DNA of 64,000 nt from Bailinhaonella thermotolerans (GTDB taxonomy: Bacteria; Actinomycetota; Actinomycetes; Streptosporangiales; Streptosporangiaceae), in the NCBI RefSeq assembly GCF_003594875.1, contig NZ_QZEY01000002.1, forward strand, positions 434,001 to 498,000, in the 5' to 3' direction. The position numbers were made by a program, and so were the translations under genes. How positions within the stretch are numbered: position 1 is the stretch's first letter; every line of letters begins with the position of its first letter. Below are positions 24,908 through 35,053 of this stretch, one piece after another. The notes under the pieces were generated by a model. It worked only from the letters and a program-made list of their open reading frames with translations, did no database searches and had not been told where the DNA came from.

Positions 24908-25536
24908 TCCGCCTGCTGATCGCCGACGACCACCCCGTCGTCCGGGACGGGCTGCGCGGCATGTTCGCCGGGGAGCCGGGGTTCGAGGTGGTCGGGGAGG
25001 CCGCCGACGGGGCCCAGGCGCTCGCCCTGGCCGCGGAGCTGCGTCCCGACGTGATCCTGATGGACCTGCGCATGCCGGTGATGGACGGCGTCACCGCCAT
25101 CACCCGCCTCGCGGAGTCCGGCGACCCGGCCCGGGTCCTCGTGCTGACCACCTACGACACCGACAGCGACGTGCTGCCCGCGATCGAGGCGGGCGCCACC
25201 GGCTACCTTCTCAAGGACGCCCAGCCGGCCGAGCTGTTCCACGCGGTGCGGGCCGCCGCGCGGGGCGAGTCCGTGCTCGCCCCCGCCGTCGCCACCCTGC
25301 TCATGGGCCGGCTGCGCGCCCCCGCCCCCGATCCGCGCGAACGGCTCAGCGAGCGCGAGCTGGAGGTGCTGCGCCTGATCGCGCGGGGCGCCACCAACCG
25401 GGAGGCCGCCCGCCGCCTGTTCATCAGCGAGGCCACGGTCAAGACGCACCTGCTGCACGTCTACGCCAAGCTCGGGGTCGGCGACCGGGCCGCCGCGGTG
25501 GCCGCCGCCTACGACCGCGGCCTCCTGGGCTCCTGA
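24904..25536 (+). CDS. NarL/LuxR-type response regulator
   Basis: A 210-residue regulator. The receiver has the acidic pocket LLIADDHPVVRDG, the phospho-accepting Asp in DVILMDLRMPVMDG, and the switch Thr and Lys in LVLTTYDTD and GYLLKDAQP. The LuxR helix-turn-helix follows at about 143-205 (LSERELEVLRLIARGATNRE, SEATVKTHLLHVYAKLGV). It is co-translated with the upstream kinase and probably controls the ABC exporter operon it belongs to. Confidence 0.93.
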   Translation: MIRLLIADDHPVVRDGLRGMFAGEPGFEVVGEAADGAQALALAAELRPDVILMDLRMPVMDGVTAITRLAESGDPARVLVLTTYDTDSDVLPAIEAGATGYLLKDAQPAELFHAVRAAARGESVLAPAVATLLMGRLRAPAPDPRERLSERELEVLRLIARGATNREAARRLFISEATVKTHLLHVYAKLGVGDRAAAVAAAYDRGLLGS

Positions 25537-25565
25537 CCGGTCGCGGCCCGGCCTGACCCGCCGGG

Positions 25566-25598
25566 CTCAGGCCGTACTCAGGCCGTACTCAGGCCGTG
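25566..25598. repeat. 11-bp tandem repeat after the response regulator
   Basis: CTCAGGCCGTA repeats three times (the last with one change) in the gap between convergent genes; a further CTCAGGCCGTA with CCGTACGG follows about 17 bp downstream. Probably a slippage product; no function is evident. Confidence 0.75.
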
Positions 25599-25657
25599 CG
25601 GTGCGGGCCGCCGGGCTCAGGCCGTACGGCGGGCGCAGGCCGCGCGGGCGGGGAGGG

Positions 25658-26323
25658 TCACTTGGCGGCCGCCTGGGCGGGGGTGCGGCCGCGGGCGAGG
25701 ACCCAGACCATGGCGGCGAACGCGGCCACCTGGAGCGGCCAGCCGAGGGCGATCTTGGCGATGCCCAGGGCGGTGACCTCCTTGGCGAGGTACAGCGGGA
25801 GCTGGACGACCACGCGCAGGACGCAGGGCAGGACGAGCAGCCAGGTCAGCCGGCTGCACAGCTTGACCACGCCTGGATCGGACCGCCAGCCCGTCGGGTC
25901 GCCGGTGACCGAGCCGATCAGGAAGCCGACGATCGGCCAGCGCACGGCGATCGACAAGATCATGCCCGCGGCGTAGGCGCTGTTGTAGTAGATGCCCGGC
26001 AGGAACGCGTCGGCGGCGTTGCCCGAGCGCAGCGCGAAGAACGCGGCGATGCCGATGCCGATGAGGCTGTTGAAGACGAACTGGATCGTGGAGCGCTGCA
26101 CGAGGCGGACGACCAGCAGCACGAGGGCCGATCCGACGCCGAGGACCAGGGAGAGCCTGAGGTTCTCCGTCGCCAGCCACGAGCCGGTGAACGCGATCGT
26201 GGGCACGGCGCCCTCCAGCGCGCCGCGCTTGCCGCCGAACGCCTTGGAGAGCTGGGCGCGGACGGCGGCCTCGACCGTGTCGTAGGCCGTCGGGGGCGGG
26301 GCCGTGGACTCGGCCGGGGTCAC
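25658..26323 (-). CDS. DUF3159 membrane protein
   Basis: A 221-residue integral membrane protein with about five segments, matching the actinobacterial DUF3159 family. Family landmarks are TVEAAVRAQLSKAFGGKRGA, VPTIAFTGSWLATENLRLSL and ALGIAKIALGWPLQVAAFAA. Function is unknown; in many actinobacteria it lies beside the OB-fold, DUF3710 and dut genes, as here. The GTG start overlaps the OB-fold gene's stop by 4 bp (GTGA). Confidence 0.87.
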   Translation of the reverse strand: MTPAESTAPPPTAYDTVEAAVRAQLSKAFGGKRGALEGAVPTIAFTGSWLATENLRLSLVLGVGSALVLLVVRLVQRSTIQFVFNSLIGIGIAAFFALRSGNAADAFLPGIYYNSAYAAGMILSIAVRWPIVGFLIGSVTGDPTGWRSDPGVVKLCSRLTWLLVLPCVLRVVVQLPLYLAKEVTALGIAKIALGWPLQVAAFAAMVWVLARGRTPAQAAAK

Positions 26324-26718
26324 GCGCCACCCGCCGGGCGCAGCTCATAGCGGGGGTTGAACATCACCTTGCGGCCGTCCTGCACGCTCACGAGCCCCTC
26401 CGCGGTCAGCATGCGGCCGGGCTCGATGCCGGCGATCTTGCGGCGGCCGAGCCAGACCAGCTCGACCACGTCGGAACCGTCGTACAACTCGGCCTCCAGT
26501 GCGGGAGCGCCCCCGCGAGGGCGAAGCGTGACCGTTCGTAGCGTACCGGCTACACACGCCCGGCGGCGCCCACCGCACGCCGCGATCGGCGTGGCGCCCG
26601 CGCGGTCGGTGTCTTCCTGGAGTTCCTCGGCTTCCAGGTCGTCCTGACTGGTCGTCAGCCGCCGGAAGAAATCTCGCAAGCCGCCGCGTTTGGCGGGCTC
26701 TGCCGACTGAGCACTCAT
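26320..26718 (-). CDS. OB-fold nucleic-acid-binding domain protein
   Basis: A 132-residue protein. A charged N-terminal helix (KRGGLRDFFRRLTTSQDDLE) precedes an OB-fold (about 55-128): CVAGTLRTVTLRPRGGAPAL, ELYDGSDVVELVWLGRRKIA, MLTAEGLVSVQDGRKVMFNP. It is the short actinobacterial OB-fold protein commonly coupled to DUF3159; it probably binds RNA or single-stranded DNA, but no biochemical role is established. It overlaps the DUF3159 gene. Confidence 0.85.
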   Translation of the reverse strand: MSAQSAEPAKRGGLRDFFRRLTTSQDDLEAEELQEDTDRAGATPIAACGGRRRACVAGTLRTVTLRPRGGAPALEAELYDGSDVVELVWLGRRKIAGIEPGRMLTAEGLVSVQDGRKVMFNPRYELRPAGGA

Positions 26719-27044
26719 GATGCCCCCAGCCTAGGCCATCCGTGGGTAAATGCCGCCTAAGGGACATTACCCGCTGCGATCACGCCGGTGGAGCGGCGCG
26801 CCCGGCCTTTCTCGACTTCCCCGGCCCGGCCGTACGGCGTTCCGCCCCCTTACCGGAACCCTTACCCGGCCGCGTTCGTGGCATTCGGCCCGGGCGCTCC
26901 CCTGACCGCGCACCCCTGACCGCGCCGCCGACAACGCCGCACAACGCCGCGACCGCGCCGCGAGCGCGGCCGGGCGGCCCGGTCACCGGGTCCCCGGCCG
27001 CCCCGCCATCCGGCCGCCCGTTCGCCGCCCGCGCGCCGCCGGGG
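26719..27044. other. intergenic gap upstream of the OB-fold gene
   Basis: A 326-bp interval. The part next to the OB-fold gene has a TAGGCT element and a modestly AT-richer stretch that probably contain its promoter. The rest is GC-rich with short simple repeats (GACCGCG and ACAACGCCGC copies, 26900-26960) and one CCGTACGG. No convincing gene or RNA is seen. Confidence 0.6.
26728..26733 (-). promoter_or_regulatory. candidate -10 element TAGGCT of the OB-fold gene
   Basis: TAGGCT on the minus strand is separated by 9 bases from the ATG at 26718. That spacing would place transcription initiation at or next to the start codon, suggesting a leaderless or near-leaderless mRNA. The same hexamer sits 6-9 bases before the hemH and YdbS-like starts. 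Confidence 0.4.
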
Positions 27045-27794
27045 TCAGCGGATCTCGGTGATCTCCGGGCCGCGCTCGAAGGGGTTGAGGTCCTCGAACT
27101 TGGCCTGCTCCTGCTCGGCGGCGGCCTGGGCCTGCTCCATCGCCTTGCGCGCGTCCGGCGGCAGCCGCAGCTCGATCAGCTCCTTGGGCGGCATCGGCGT
27201 GTCCCCGCGCACCACGACCACGTCGCGGAACACGTCCTCCACGCCCTCGGCCGCCTCCGGGGAGGCCGCGCCCTGGCCGCTGATGGCCCCGCGCAGGAAC
27301 CAGCGGGGCCCGTCCACGCCGATGAACCGCACCGGCTGCTCGGCCACCTGGCCCTCGCCCGCGTCCACCGGCACCCGGGCCACGACCTCGCGCCCGAACG
27401 GCCCCTCGACCTCCTCGAAGGCCGCGCCCGCCGACCGCAGCTCCTCGGACAGCTCCCGGCGCACCTCGTCCCAGATGCCGCTGCGCTTGGGCGCGGCGAA
27501 CGCCTGCACCTGCAGGGCCGTCTGGTCCTGGATCACCGTCACCCCGACGACCTGGTCCTCGGCCATGTTGACCTGGACCTCATGGCCCTCCCCGATGGGC
27601 ACCCGGAGCCCGCCGAGGTCCACCCGGTCGCGCTCGGGGTAGTCGTCCCCCTCGTCCCAGGGGCCGCTCCCCCGGCCGGCCCCCTCGCCGGCCGGCCCCG
27701 CGGCCGCCTCCGGGGACCGCTCGTCCGTCCGCTCCTCGGTCGCGGCGGGAACCTCCGCCGCGCTCGCCTCGTCCCGCCGGCGCCGTCGGAACAC
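27045..27794 (-). CDS. DUF3710 domain protein
   Basis: A 249-residue cytosolic protein of the actinobacterial DUF3710 family. It begins with a basic MFRRRRRDE stretch, then an acidic Pro/Gly-rich spacer (about 10-50). The conserved domain has RVDLGGLRVPIGEGHEVQVN, ALQVQAFAAPKRSGIWDEVR, and PVRFIGVDGPRWFLRGAISG. Function is unknown. Its position between dut and the OB-fold/DUF3159 pair is the common actinobacterial arrangement. Confidence 0.88.
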   Translation of the reverse strand: MFRRRRRDEASAAEVPAATEERTDERSPEAAAGPAGEGAGRGSGPWDEGDDYPERDRVDLGGLRVPIGEGHEVQVNMAEDQVVGVTVIQDQTALQVQAFAAPKRSGIWDEVRRELSEELRSAGAAFEEVEGPFGREVVARVPVDAGEGQVAEQPVRFIGVDGPRWFLRGAISGQGAASPEAAEGVEDVFRDVVVVRGDTPMPPKELIELRLPPDARKAMEQAQAAAEQEQAKFEDLNPFERGPEITEIR

Positions 27795-28037
27795 CGCGTC
27801 ACGCTCCTAATATCCCGTTCATCGTCCTGCCCCGCCGTGCGGCCGGGCCTGGTCCCTCATCCCGCCCGCGGCCCGGCGTCACCGCCCGCCGCGCGCGGGT
27901 ACGGCCGCGCGCCCGCCCCCGGCTCGGGGCCGGGCCGCCCGCCGTACCCCCATCATCCCCCGAGAGCGGCCCCGGCCCGGGGCACCCCGCCGCCGCCTCG
28001 CCGGGCGGGCCGCGGCGGGCCGCCGGGACGGCCGGGG

Positions 28038-28490
28038 CTAGGAGCCGGTGAAGCCGCCGGTGGAGCCGTGGCCGCCCGCGCCGCGCGCCGAGCCGGGGAG
28101 GCGCCCGGCCTCGTGGAAGACCGCCTTCTCCACCTTCTGGATCACGAGCTGGGCGATGCGGTCGCCGCGGCTGAGCCGCACGGTCTCCTTGGCGTCGGTG
28201 TTCAGCAGGATGACCTTGATCTCCCCACGGTATCCGGCGTCCACGGTCCCGGGCGCGTTCACCACGGTGAGGCCGAAGCGCGCGGCCAGGCCGGAGCGGG
28301 GGTGCACGAAGGCGGCGTACCCGTCGGGCAGCGCGATCGCGATCCCGGTGCCCACCAGCGCGCGCTCGCCGGGCGCCAGCTCGACGTCCTCGGCGGTGAC
28401 GATGTCCGCGCCCGCGTCGCCGGGGTGGGCGTACGACGGGAGCGGCAGCTCCGGGTCGAGCCGCTGGATGAGCACGTCGACGGGGGGCAT
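28038..28490 (-). CDS. dut: dUTP diphosphatase
   Basis: A 150-residue trimeric dUTPase that converts dUTP to dUMP and pyrophosphate, limiting uracil in DNA. All five family motifs are present: HPGDAGADI (1), HPRSGLAAR (2), [14 protein letters not shown] with the catalytic Asp and uracil-stacking Tyr (3), [11 protein letters not shown] (4) and a Gly-rich C-terminal arm [12 protein letters not shown] (5). The ATG shares one base with the upstream thioesterase stop (TGATG), so the two genes are co-translated. Confidence 0.95.
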   Translation of the reverse strand: MPPVDVLIQRLDPELPLPSYAHPGDAGADIVTAEDVELAPGERALVGTGIAIALPDGYAAFVHPRSGLAARFGLTVVNAPGTVDAGYRGEIKVILLNTDAKETVRLSRGDRIAQLVIQKVEKAVFHEAGRLPGSARGAGGHGSTGGFTGS

Positions 28491-29029
28491 CAGGGGTTCA
28501 CCTCGAACTCGTGGCCGGAGACGTCCCCGTGCTCGACGAAGTGGTCGATCGTCACCTCGATGAACAGCGCCGCGGCGCGCACGGCGACGGGGCCGTCGGG
28601 CGCGCCCATCCGCGCCTCCCCCTCAAGGTATGCCTTCCGCCCCGAGATCCCCGTGCACCACGCCTTGACGAACAGCCGCGTCCCCACGGGGACGGGCCTC
28701 AGGAAGTCGGTCTCCAGCCGTCCCGTGACGTACGGCTTGCGCAGCAGCCAGATCGAGGAGCCCAGCGCCTCGTCCATCGCGGCCGCGAGCACGCCGCCGT
28801 GGGCCAGGCCGGGCGCGCCCTGGTGGTTCTCCCCCACGGTGAACTGCGCGGTGACGGTCAGGCCGTCGGGCGAGCTGGCCTCGAAGTGCAGGCCGGTGGG
28901 GTGGTCGGGCCCGCACCCGAAGCAGCGAGAGTAGTGGGGGCCGAGCGGCTGGCCGGGGCCGGGCGCGTCGGGATGCGTCTCCGGCGGGACCGCTCCGGGG
29001 GGCGGGGTGGTAACTGTCGAACGTGTCAC
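28490..29029 (-). CDS. PaaI-family hotdog thioesterase
   Basis: A 179-residue hotdog-fold protein. The domain spans about 40-175: [40 protein letters not shown] with the catalytic-site His-Gly-Gly and the Asp in MDEALGS, and [20 protein letters not shown]. It probably hydrolyses an acyl-CoA; substrate unknown. The GTG at 29029 ([12 protein letters not shown]) is the most likely start, because the upstream open frame is low-complexity. It precedes dut in the same transcript. Confidence 0.82.
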   Translation of the reverse strand: MTRSTVTTPPPGAVPPETHPDAPGPGQPLGPHYSRCFGCGPDHPTGLHFEASSPDGLTVTAQFTVGENHQGAPGLAHGGVLAAAMDEALGSSIWLLRKPYVTGRLETDFLRPVPVGTRLFVKAWCTGISGRKAYLEGEARMGAPDGPVAVRAAALFIEVTIDHFVEHGDVSGHEFEVNP

Positions 29030-29180
29030 GACGGCAGACCTTACCCGCCGGTACACACGTGCCCGCCGGTGCCCCTTCCGGGCGGGGCGGGTCGGGGGGC
29101 CGCGGGAGGGTCCTGCGGGCGGAGGGGGCGTCGTCGGCCCCTCCGCCGGCCGTTGGCGGACCCGGGTGGACCGGGGCGGC

Positions 29181-30566
<1,386 letters not shown>

Positions 30567-30674
30567 TTATGGGGTGAGAGATGGCGGCTCGTCCGCGAGG
30601 TCCCGGCCGTTCCCGCCGGTCCCCGCCCCGGCGGGCGCGCGGGGCGGGCGGGGCGGCCGGCGGGCCGTACGGCG

Positions 30675-31949
30675 TCAGCGGGCGGAGTCGGCCGGGGCCG
30701 CGCCGGAGGCCGGGGCCGCGCCCGCCGCCGGGGCACCGTCCGTCCCCGCGCCGCCCGATCCCGGGTCGCCCGGCCCCTGGTCGCCGGTCCCGGGGCCGCC
30801 GGGGGCGGGGCCGGAACCGGGCGGGCCGGGCTCCGGCGGGTCCGCGGCCCTCTCCCAGGGGGGCGGCTCGGGGACCGGGGGCAGCTCGGGCCGGTCGGCC
30901 TTGAGCTCGGGGATGGCGCGGTAGACGACGGCGGCGATGGGGACGGCCACGGCGGCGCCCGCGACCCCCGCGAGGATGCCGCCGACCGCCAGCACCAGGA
31001 TGATCGCCAGCGGGTGGAACTTGACGGCGCGGCCGACGACCAGCGGCTGCAGGACGTGGTTCTCGAGCTGCTGCTCGACGATCAGGATGCCCAGGAACAC
31101 CACCGCGAGCAGCCAGCCCTTGGCGCCGAAGGTGACGAGCGTGGCCAGGCCGCCGGCGAACAGGATGCCGACCACCGGGATGAAGCTGGCCAGGAAGATC
31201 AGCACGGCGAGCGGCGCCCACAGCGGCACGCCCATGATCGCCAGGACGAGGCCGATGATGAACCCGTGGATCGCGGCGACGATCACGGTCCCCTGGACGT
31301 ACTGCGACAGGGTGTGCCAGGCGGCACGCCCGGCCCGGTCCACGCGCGGCGCGGTCCCGCCGAACGCGCCCAGGAACCAGGACCAGATCCGGTCGCCGTC
31401 CTTGAGCAGGAAGAAGGCCACGAACAGGATCAGCACGATCGCGGCCAGCACCTCGATCGCGACGGTGGCGCCGGTGACGACCGTGCCGGTGATGGCGCTG
31501 CGCTGCTGGTTGATCTGGTCGGTGAGCTCGGAGACCATCTGCGCGAGCTGGGACTCCTTGAGCCCGATCGGCCCGGTCACCAGCCAGGTCTGGATCTCCT
31601 CGGCCGTGCGCTTCACCTGGTCGGCGAGCTTGGGGAACTCCTCGTTGGCCCGCACGCCCACCATGACGCCGGTGCCCACGAGGATCGCGAACGCGGCCAG
31701 CATCGTCAGCCACGTCGCCGACATGGAGTTGAGCCCGAGCGCGGACAGCCGCGCCTTCATGGGGTACAGCAGCGCGGTGAGCAGCAGCGCGACCGCGCAG
31801 GGCAGGGCCACGAACTGCAGCCGCGCCACGATCTGGACGAGGAAGTAGAGCACGGCCCCGATCAGGATCAGCCGCCACGACCACGCGGCCACGGTCGCCA
31901 GGGCCGGGGGCACCGGGGGTGAACCTCTGCCACCTCGTGTATTACTCAC
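30675..31949 (-). CDS. AI-2E family transporter (YdiK/TqsA/PerM-like)
   Basis: A 424-residue membrane protein with seven or eight segments and a soluble region between segments 3 and 4 (about 100-150). Family landmarks are AFFLLKDGDRIWSWFLG, GTVIVAAIHGFIIGLVLAIM, LVIFLASFIPVVGILFAGGL-like segments and VEQQLENHVLQPLVVGRAVK. The C-terminal about 75 residues are Pro/Gly/Ala-rich and probably disordered. Members export small molecules or ions; the quorum-sensing name is historical. The GTG at 31949 follows GGAAAG. Confidence 0.87.
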   Translation of the reverse strand: MSNTRGGRGSPPVPPALATVAAWSWRLILIGAVLYFLVQIVARLQFVALPCAVALLLTALLYPMKARLSALGLNSMSATWLTMLAAFAILVGTGVMVGVRANEEFPKLADQVKRTAEEIQTWLVTGPIGLKESQLAQMVSELTDQINQQRSAITGTVVTGATVAIEVLAAIVLILFVAFFLLKDGDRIWSWFLGAFGGTAPRVDRAGRAAWHTLSQYVQGTVIVAAIHGFIIGLVLAIMGVPLWAPLAVLIFLASFIPVVGILFAGGLATLVTFGAKGWLLAVVFLGILIVEQQLENHVLQPLVVGRAVKFHPLAIILVLAVGGILAGVAGAAVAVPIAAVVYRAIPELKADRPELPPVPEPPPWERAADPPEPGPPGSGPAPGGPGTGDQGPGDPGSGGAGTDGAPAAGAAPASGAAPADSAR

Positions 31950-32122
31950 CTTTCCAGCCTGTCACGCGGTTCCGCCCGGCGCGCGCCCATTTCCCGCGAT
32001 CTCGCCCACACCCGGGCCCCGCCTCCTCCCCGCGCCTCCTCACCCCGCCTCCTCCCGGCGCCGGTCACGCGGCGGCGGGTCACACCCGGTGACCGTGAGC
32101 GGCGTGACCGGCGCGGGAGGCG

Positions 32123-34635
32123 TCACCCGGCGAGGGCGACCTCGACCATGAGCCCGGGGGCGTCCGCCCCGGCGACGACGAGGTCGGCGACGTTGCCCGC
32201 CGCGCGCAGGTCGTCCCCGGCCCGCCGTACGGCGTCGGCCCCGGAGCCCGTCACCTCGGCGCGGGCGACGGGGGCGCGCATGGAGACCTTGGCCTCGGAC
32301 TTGGCCCGGCGGATCCGGCGCAGCGCCTCGGCGGTTGCGGCCAGCACCTCCGGGTCGCCGTCCCCCTCACGCCCGGGCTCCGGCCAGCGGGACAGGTGGA
32401 CCGACCCGTCCCGCCACCAGGACCAGACCTCCTCGGTGACGAACGGCAGGACCGGCGCGAACAGCCTGAGCTGCACCGACAGCGCCTCGCGCAGCGCCCC
32501 GCGCGCCGACAGCGCCCCGGGGCCCTCGCCGTACGCCCGGGCCTTGACCAGTTCGAGGTAGTCGTCGCAGAACCGCCAGAAGAACCGCTCGGCGGCCTCC
32601 AGCGCCCGCGCGTAGTCGCCGCCGTCCAGGGCCTCGGTGGCCTCGCGGACCACCTCCGACAGCGCCGCCAGCATCGAGCGGTCCAGCGGCTCGGTCACCT
32701 CGCCGCCCTCCCCCAGCCCGAGCACGAACCTCGACGCGTTGAGGATCTTGATGCCGAGCCGCCGCCCGATCCGGATCTGCCCCAGGTCGAACGCGGTGTC
32801 CGCGCCCGGCCTGCCGCTCGCCGCCCAGTAGCGCACCGCGTCGGAGCCGTGCTCCTCCAGCAGCCCCATCGGGGTCACCACGTTGCCCTTGGACTTGGAC
32901 ATCTTCTTGCGGTCGGGGTCCAGGATCCAGCCCGACAGCGCCGCCGCGCGCCAGGGCGGCGAGCCGTTCTCCAGGTGCGCGCGCAGCAGGGTGGAGAACA
33001 GCCAGGTGCGGATGATGTCGTGCCCCTGCGGCCGCAGGTCCATCGGGAACACCCGCGCGAACAGGTCCGGGTCTCGCTCCCACCCGGCCGCGATCTGGGG
33101 CGTGAGCGAGGACGTCGCCCAGGTGTCCATGATGTCGGCCTCGCCGGCGAAGCCGCCCGGCCTGCCGCGCTGCTCCTCGGTGTACCCGGGGGGCGTGTGC
33201 GAGGTGGGGTCCACCGGCAGCATGTCCTCCGGCGGCAGGATCGGCGCGTCGTGGACCGGCTCCCCCGCCGCGTCGAGGGGATACCAGACGGGGATCGGCA
33301 CGCCGAAGAACCGCTGGCGGGAGATCAGCCAGTCGGAGTTCAGCCCCTCGACCCAGTTCTCGAACCGGGCCCGCATGTACGGCGGGAGCCACGTCATCTC
33401 GCGCCCGCGCGCCAGCAGTTCCGCGCGCAGCCCCGGGTCGCGGGCGCCGTTGCGGATGTACCACTGCCGCGTGGTCACGATCTCCAGCGGCCGGTCGCCC
33501 TTCTCGTAGAACTTCACCGGCCGCGTGACCGGGCGCGGCTCCCCGTCCAGGTCGCCGGAGTCGCGCAGCATCCCGGTGATGCGCTCCCGGGCCGAGTGCA
33601 CGGTCAGCCCCGCGAGCGCGGTGTACGGCTCGCGCGGGACCCCGGCCGGCGGGTCGGGCAGCAGCCGCCCGTCCCAGCCGATCACCGGCCGGGTCTCCAG
33701 GCCCAGCTCGCGCCACCAGGTGACGTCGGTCTGGTCGCCGAAGGTGCAGATCATCGCCAGGCCGGTGCCCTTGCCCGGCTCGGCCAGCCGGTGCGCCACC
33801 ACCGGCACCTCCACCTCGAACAGGGGCGTGCGGGCGGTGGTTCCGACGAGGTGCCGGTAACGGTCGTCGTCGGGGTGCGCCACCAGGGCCACGCAGGCCG
33901 GCAGCAGCTCGGGCCGCGTCGTCTCGACGTGCGCCGGGTCTCCCCCGGCGGTCGTGAACCGCACCCGGTGGAAGGCGCCGGGCCAGTCGCGGTCCTCCTG
34001 CTCGGCCTGAGCGACCGCGGTGCGGAAGGACACGTCCCACATCGTCGGCGCGGACGCGAGGTAGGCCTGCCCCCTGGCGTACTCCCGCACGAAGGCCCGC
34101 TGCGACGCGGCCTGGGCGGCGGGCCCGATCGTGGTGTAGAGCAGCGACCAGTCCACCGACAGGCCGACCCGCCGCCACACCTCCTCGAACGCCTTCTCGT
34201 CGATCGCGGTGAGCCGGTGGCACAGCTCCACGAAGTTCCGCCGCGACACCGGGACCGGCCGCTTCGGGTCCGGCTCGGCCGGCGGCGCGAAGTCCGGGAC
34301 GTACGGCAGCGCGGGGTCGCACCGCACGCCGAAGTGGTTCTGCACCCGGCGCTCGGTGGGCAGGCCGTTGTCGTCCCAGCCGATCGGGTAGAACACGGCG
34401 CGGCCGCGCATGCGCTGGTAGCGGGCGATCGCGTCGGTGTGGGTATAGGAGAAGACGTGGCCGATGTGCAGCTCGCCGGAGACCGTGGGCGGGGGGTGTC
34501 GATCGAGTAGACCTCGTCGCGGGTCCTCGTGCGGTCGAAGCGGTAGGTCCCCTCCTCGGACCAGCGAGCCACCCATACCGCCTCAAGGCCATCGAGAGAG
34601 GGCTTCTCGGGCATGGTTCGTCGCTGATTCGTCAT
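32123..34635 (-). CDS. valS: valine--tRNA ligase, archaeal-like type, frameshifted near the 5' end
   Basis: The gene spans two frames. From the ATG at 34635 one frame reads MPEKPSLDGLEAVWVARW to DEVYSIDTP; the remaining about 800 residues continue in another frame from PPTVSGELHIGHV. The switch lies in a run of six G (34491-34496); one further G would restore a continuous protein of about 838 residues. The body is intact: class I HIGH motif (ELHIGHVF), editing-domain region, GWDDNGLPTERRVQ, and KKMSKSKGNVV. It belongs to the archaeal-like ValRS type seen in some actinomycetes. The rest of the gene is undamaged, so a sequencing error or a very recent lesion is more likely than an old pseudogene. 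An alternative start is the ATG at 34614. Confidence 0.85.
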
Positions 34636-34725
34636 GCCGCGCCATGCTAACGAAGGCCGCTCCGGAGCCGCCAGTGAGAGAGACTAGAGGCGATCAATGA
34701 GTTCAGAGGGGATACGGAGTCTCAC

Positions 34726-35007
34726 ATGGCGGACAAGCCAGAGAAGAACGAGCTGGCCTGGCGGCTCGTCGGCGGGGTGGTCGCGATGGGGGCCGGGTTC
34801 GCCGCGCGCAAGGTCATCGAGTTCGGCTGGACGAAGGCCACCGGCAAGCGGCCCCCGGCGAACGTGGACGACCCCGAGCTGCGCCTGGCCGAGGCGCTCG
34901 GCTTCGCCGTGGTCATGGGCGTGGGCATGGAGGTCGCCCGCATCCTGGCCATGCGCACCGCCCACCGCCGCCTCTACCACCGCGTGGTGCGCAAGGTCAC
35001 CGCCTGA
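34726..35007 (+). CDS. DUF4235 small membrane protein
   Basis: A 93-residue protein of the actinobacterial DUF4235 family, with two membrane segments (AWRLVGGVVAMGAGFAARKV and ALGFAVVMGVGMEVARILAM) separated by a conserved loop GWTKATGKRPPANVDDPELR. Function is unknown. The ATG has GGAG six bases upstream. A strong hairpin directly downstream separates it from the convergent otsA. Confidence 0.88.
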   Translation: MADKPEKNELAWRLVGGVVAMGAGFAARKVIEFGWTKATGKRPPANVDDPELRLAEALGFAVVMGVGMEVARILAMRTAHRRLYHRVVRKVTA

Positions 35008-35016
35008 GCCCGCCCG

Positions 35017-35049
35017 GCCCGGGGCCCGCGCGCGGCGCGGGCCCCGGGC
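35017..35049. terminator. perfect 14-bp GC hairpin between DUF4235 and otsA
   Basis: GCCCGGGGCCCGCG and CGCGGGCCCCGGGC pair without mismatch around a 5-base loop. It sits in the 46-bp gap between two converging genes, where a bidirectional terminator is expected. It has no T-run. Confidence 0.75.
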
Positions 35050-35053
35050 TTGC

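Noticed and set aside
31950-32122. Possible tRNA gene near valS
   Set aside because: No cloverleaf arms or T-loop consensus could be found in this or any other gap.
32123-34576. ValRS starting at 34576 in a single frame
   Set aside because: That N-terminus (MGGSLVRGGD) is unrelated to the family, whereas the frame starting at 34635 supplies the missing conserved residues; a frameshift explains both.
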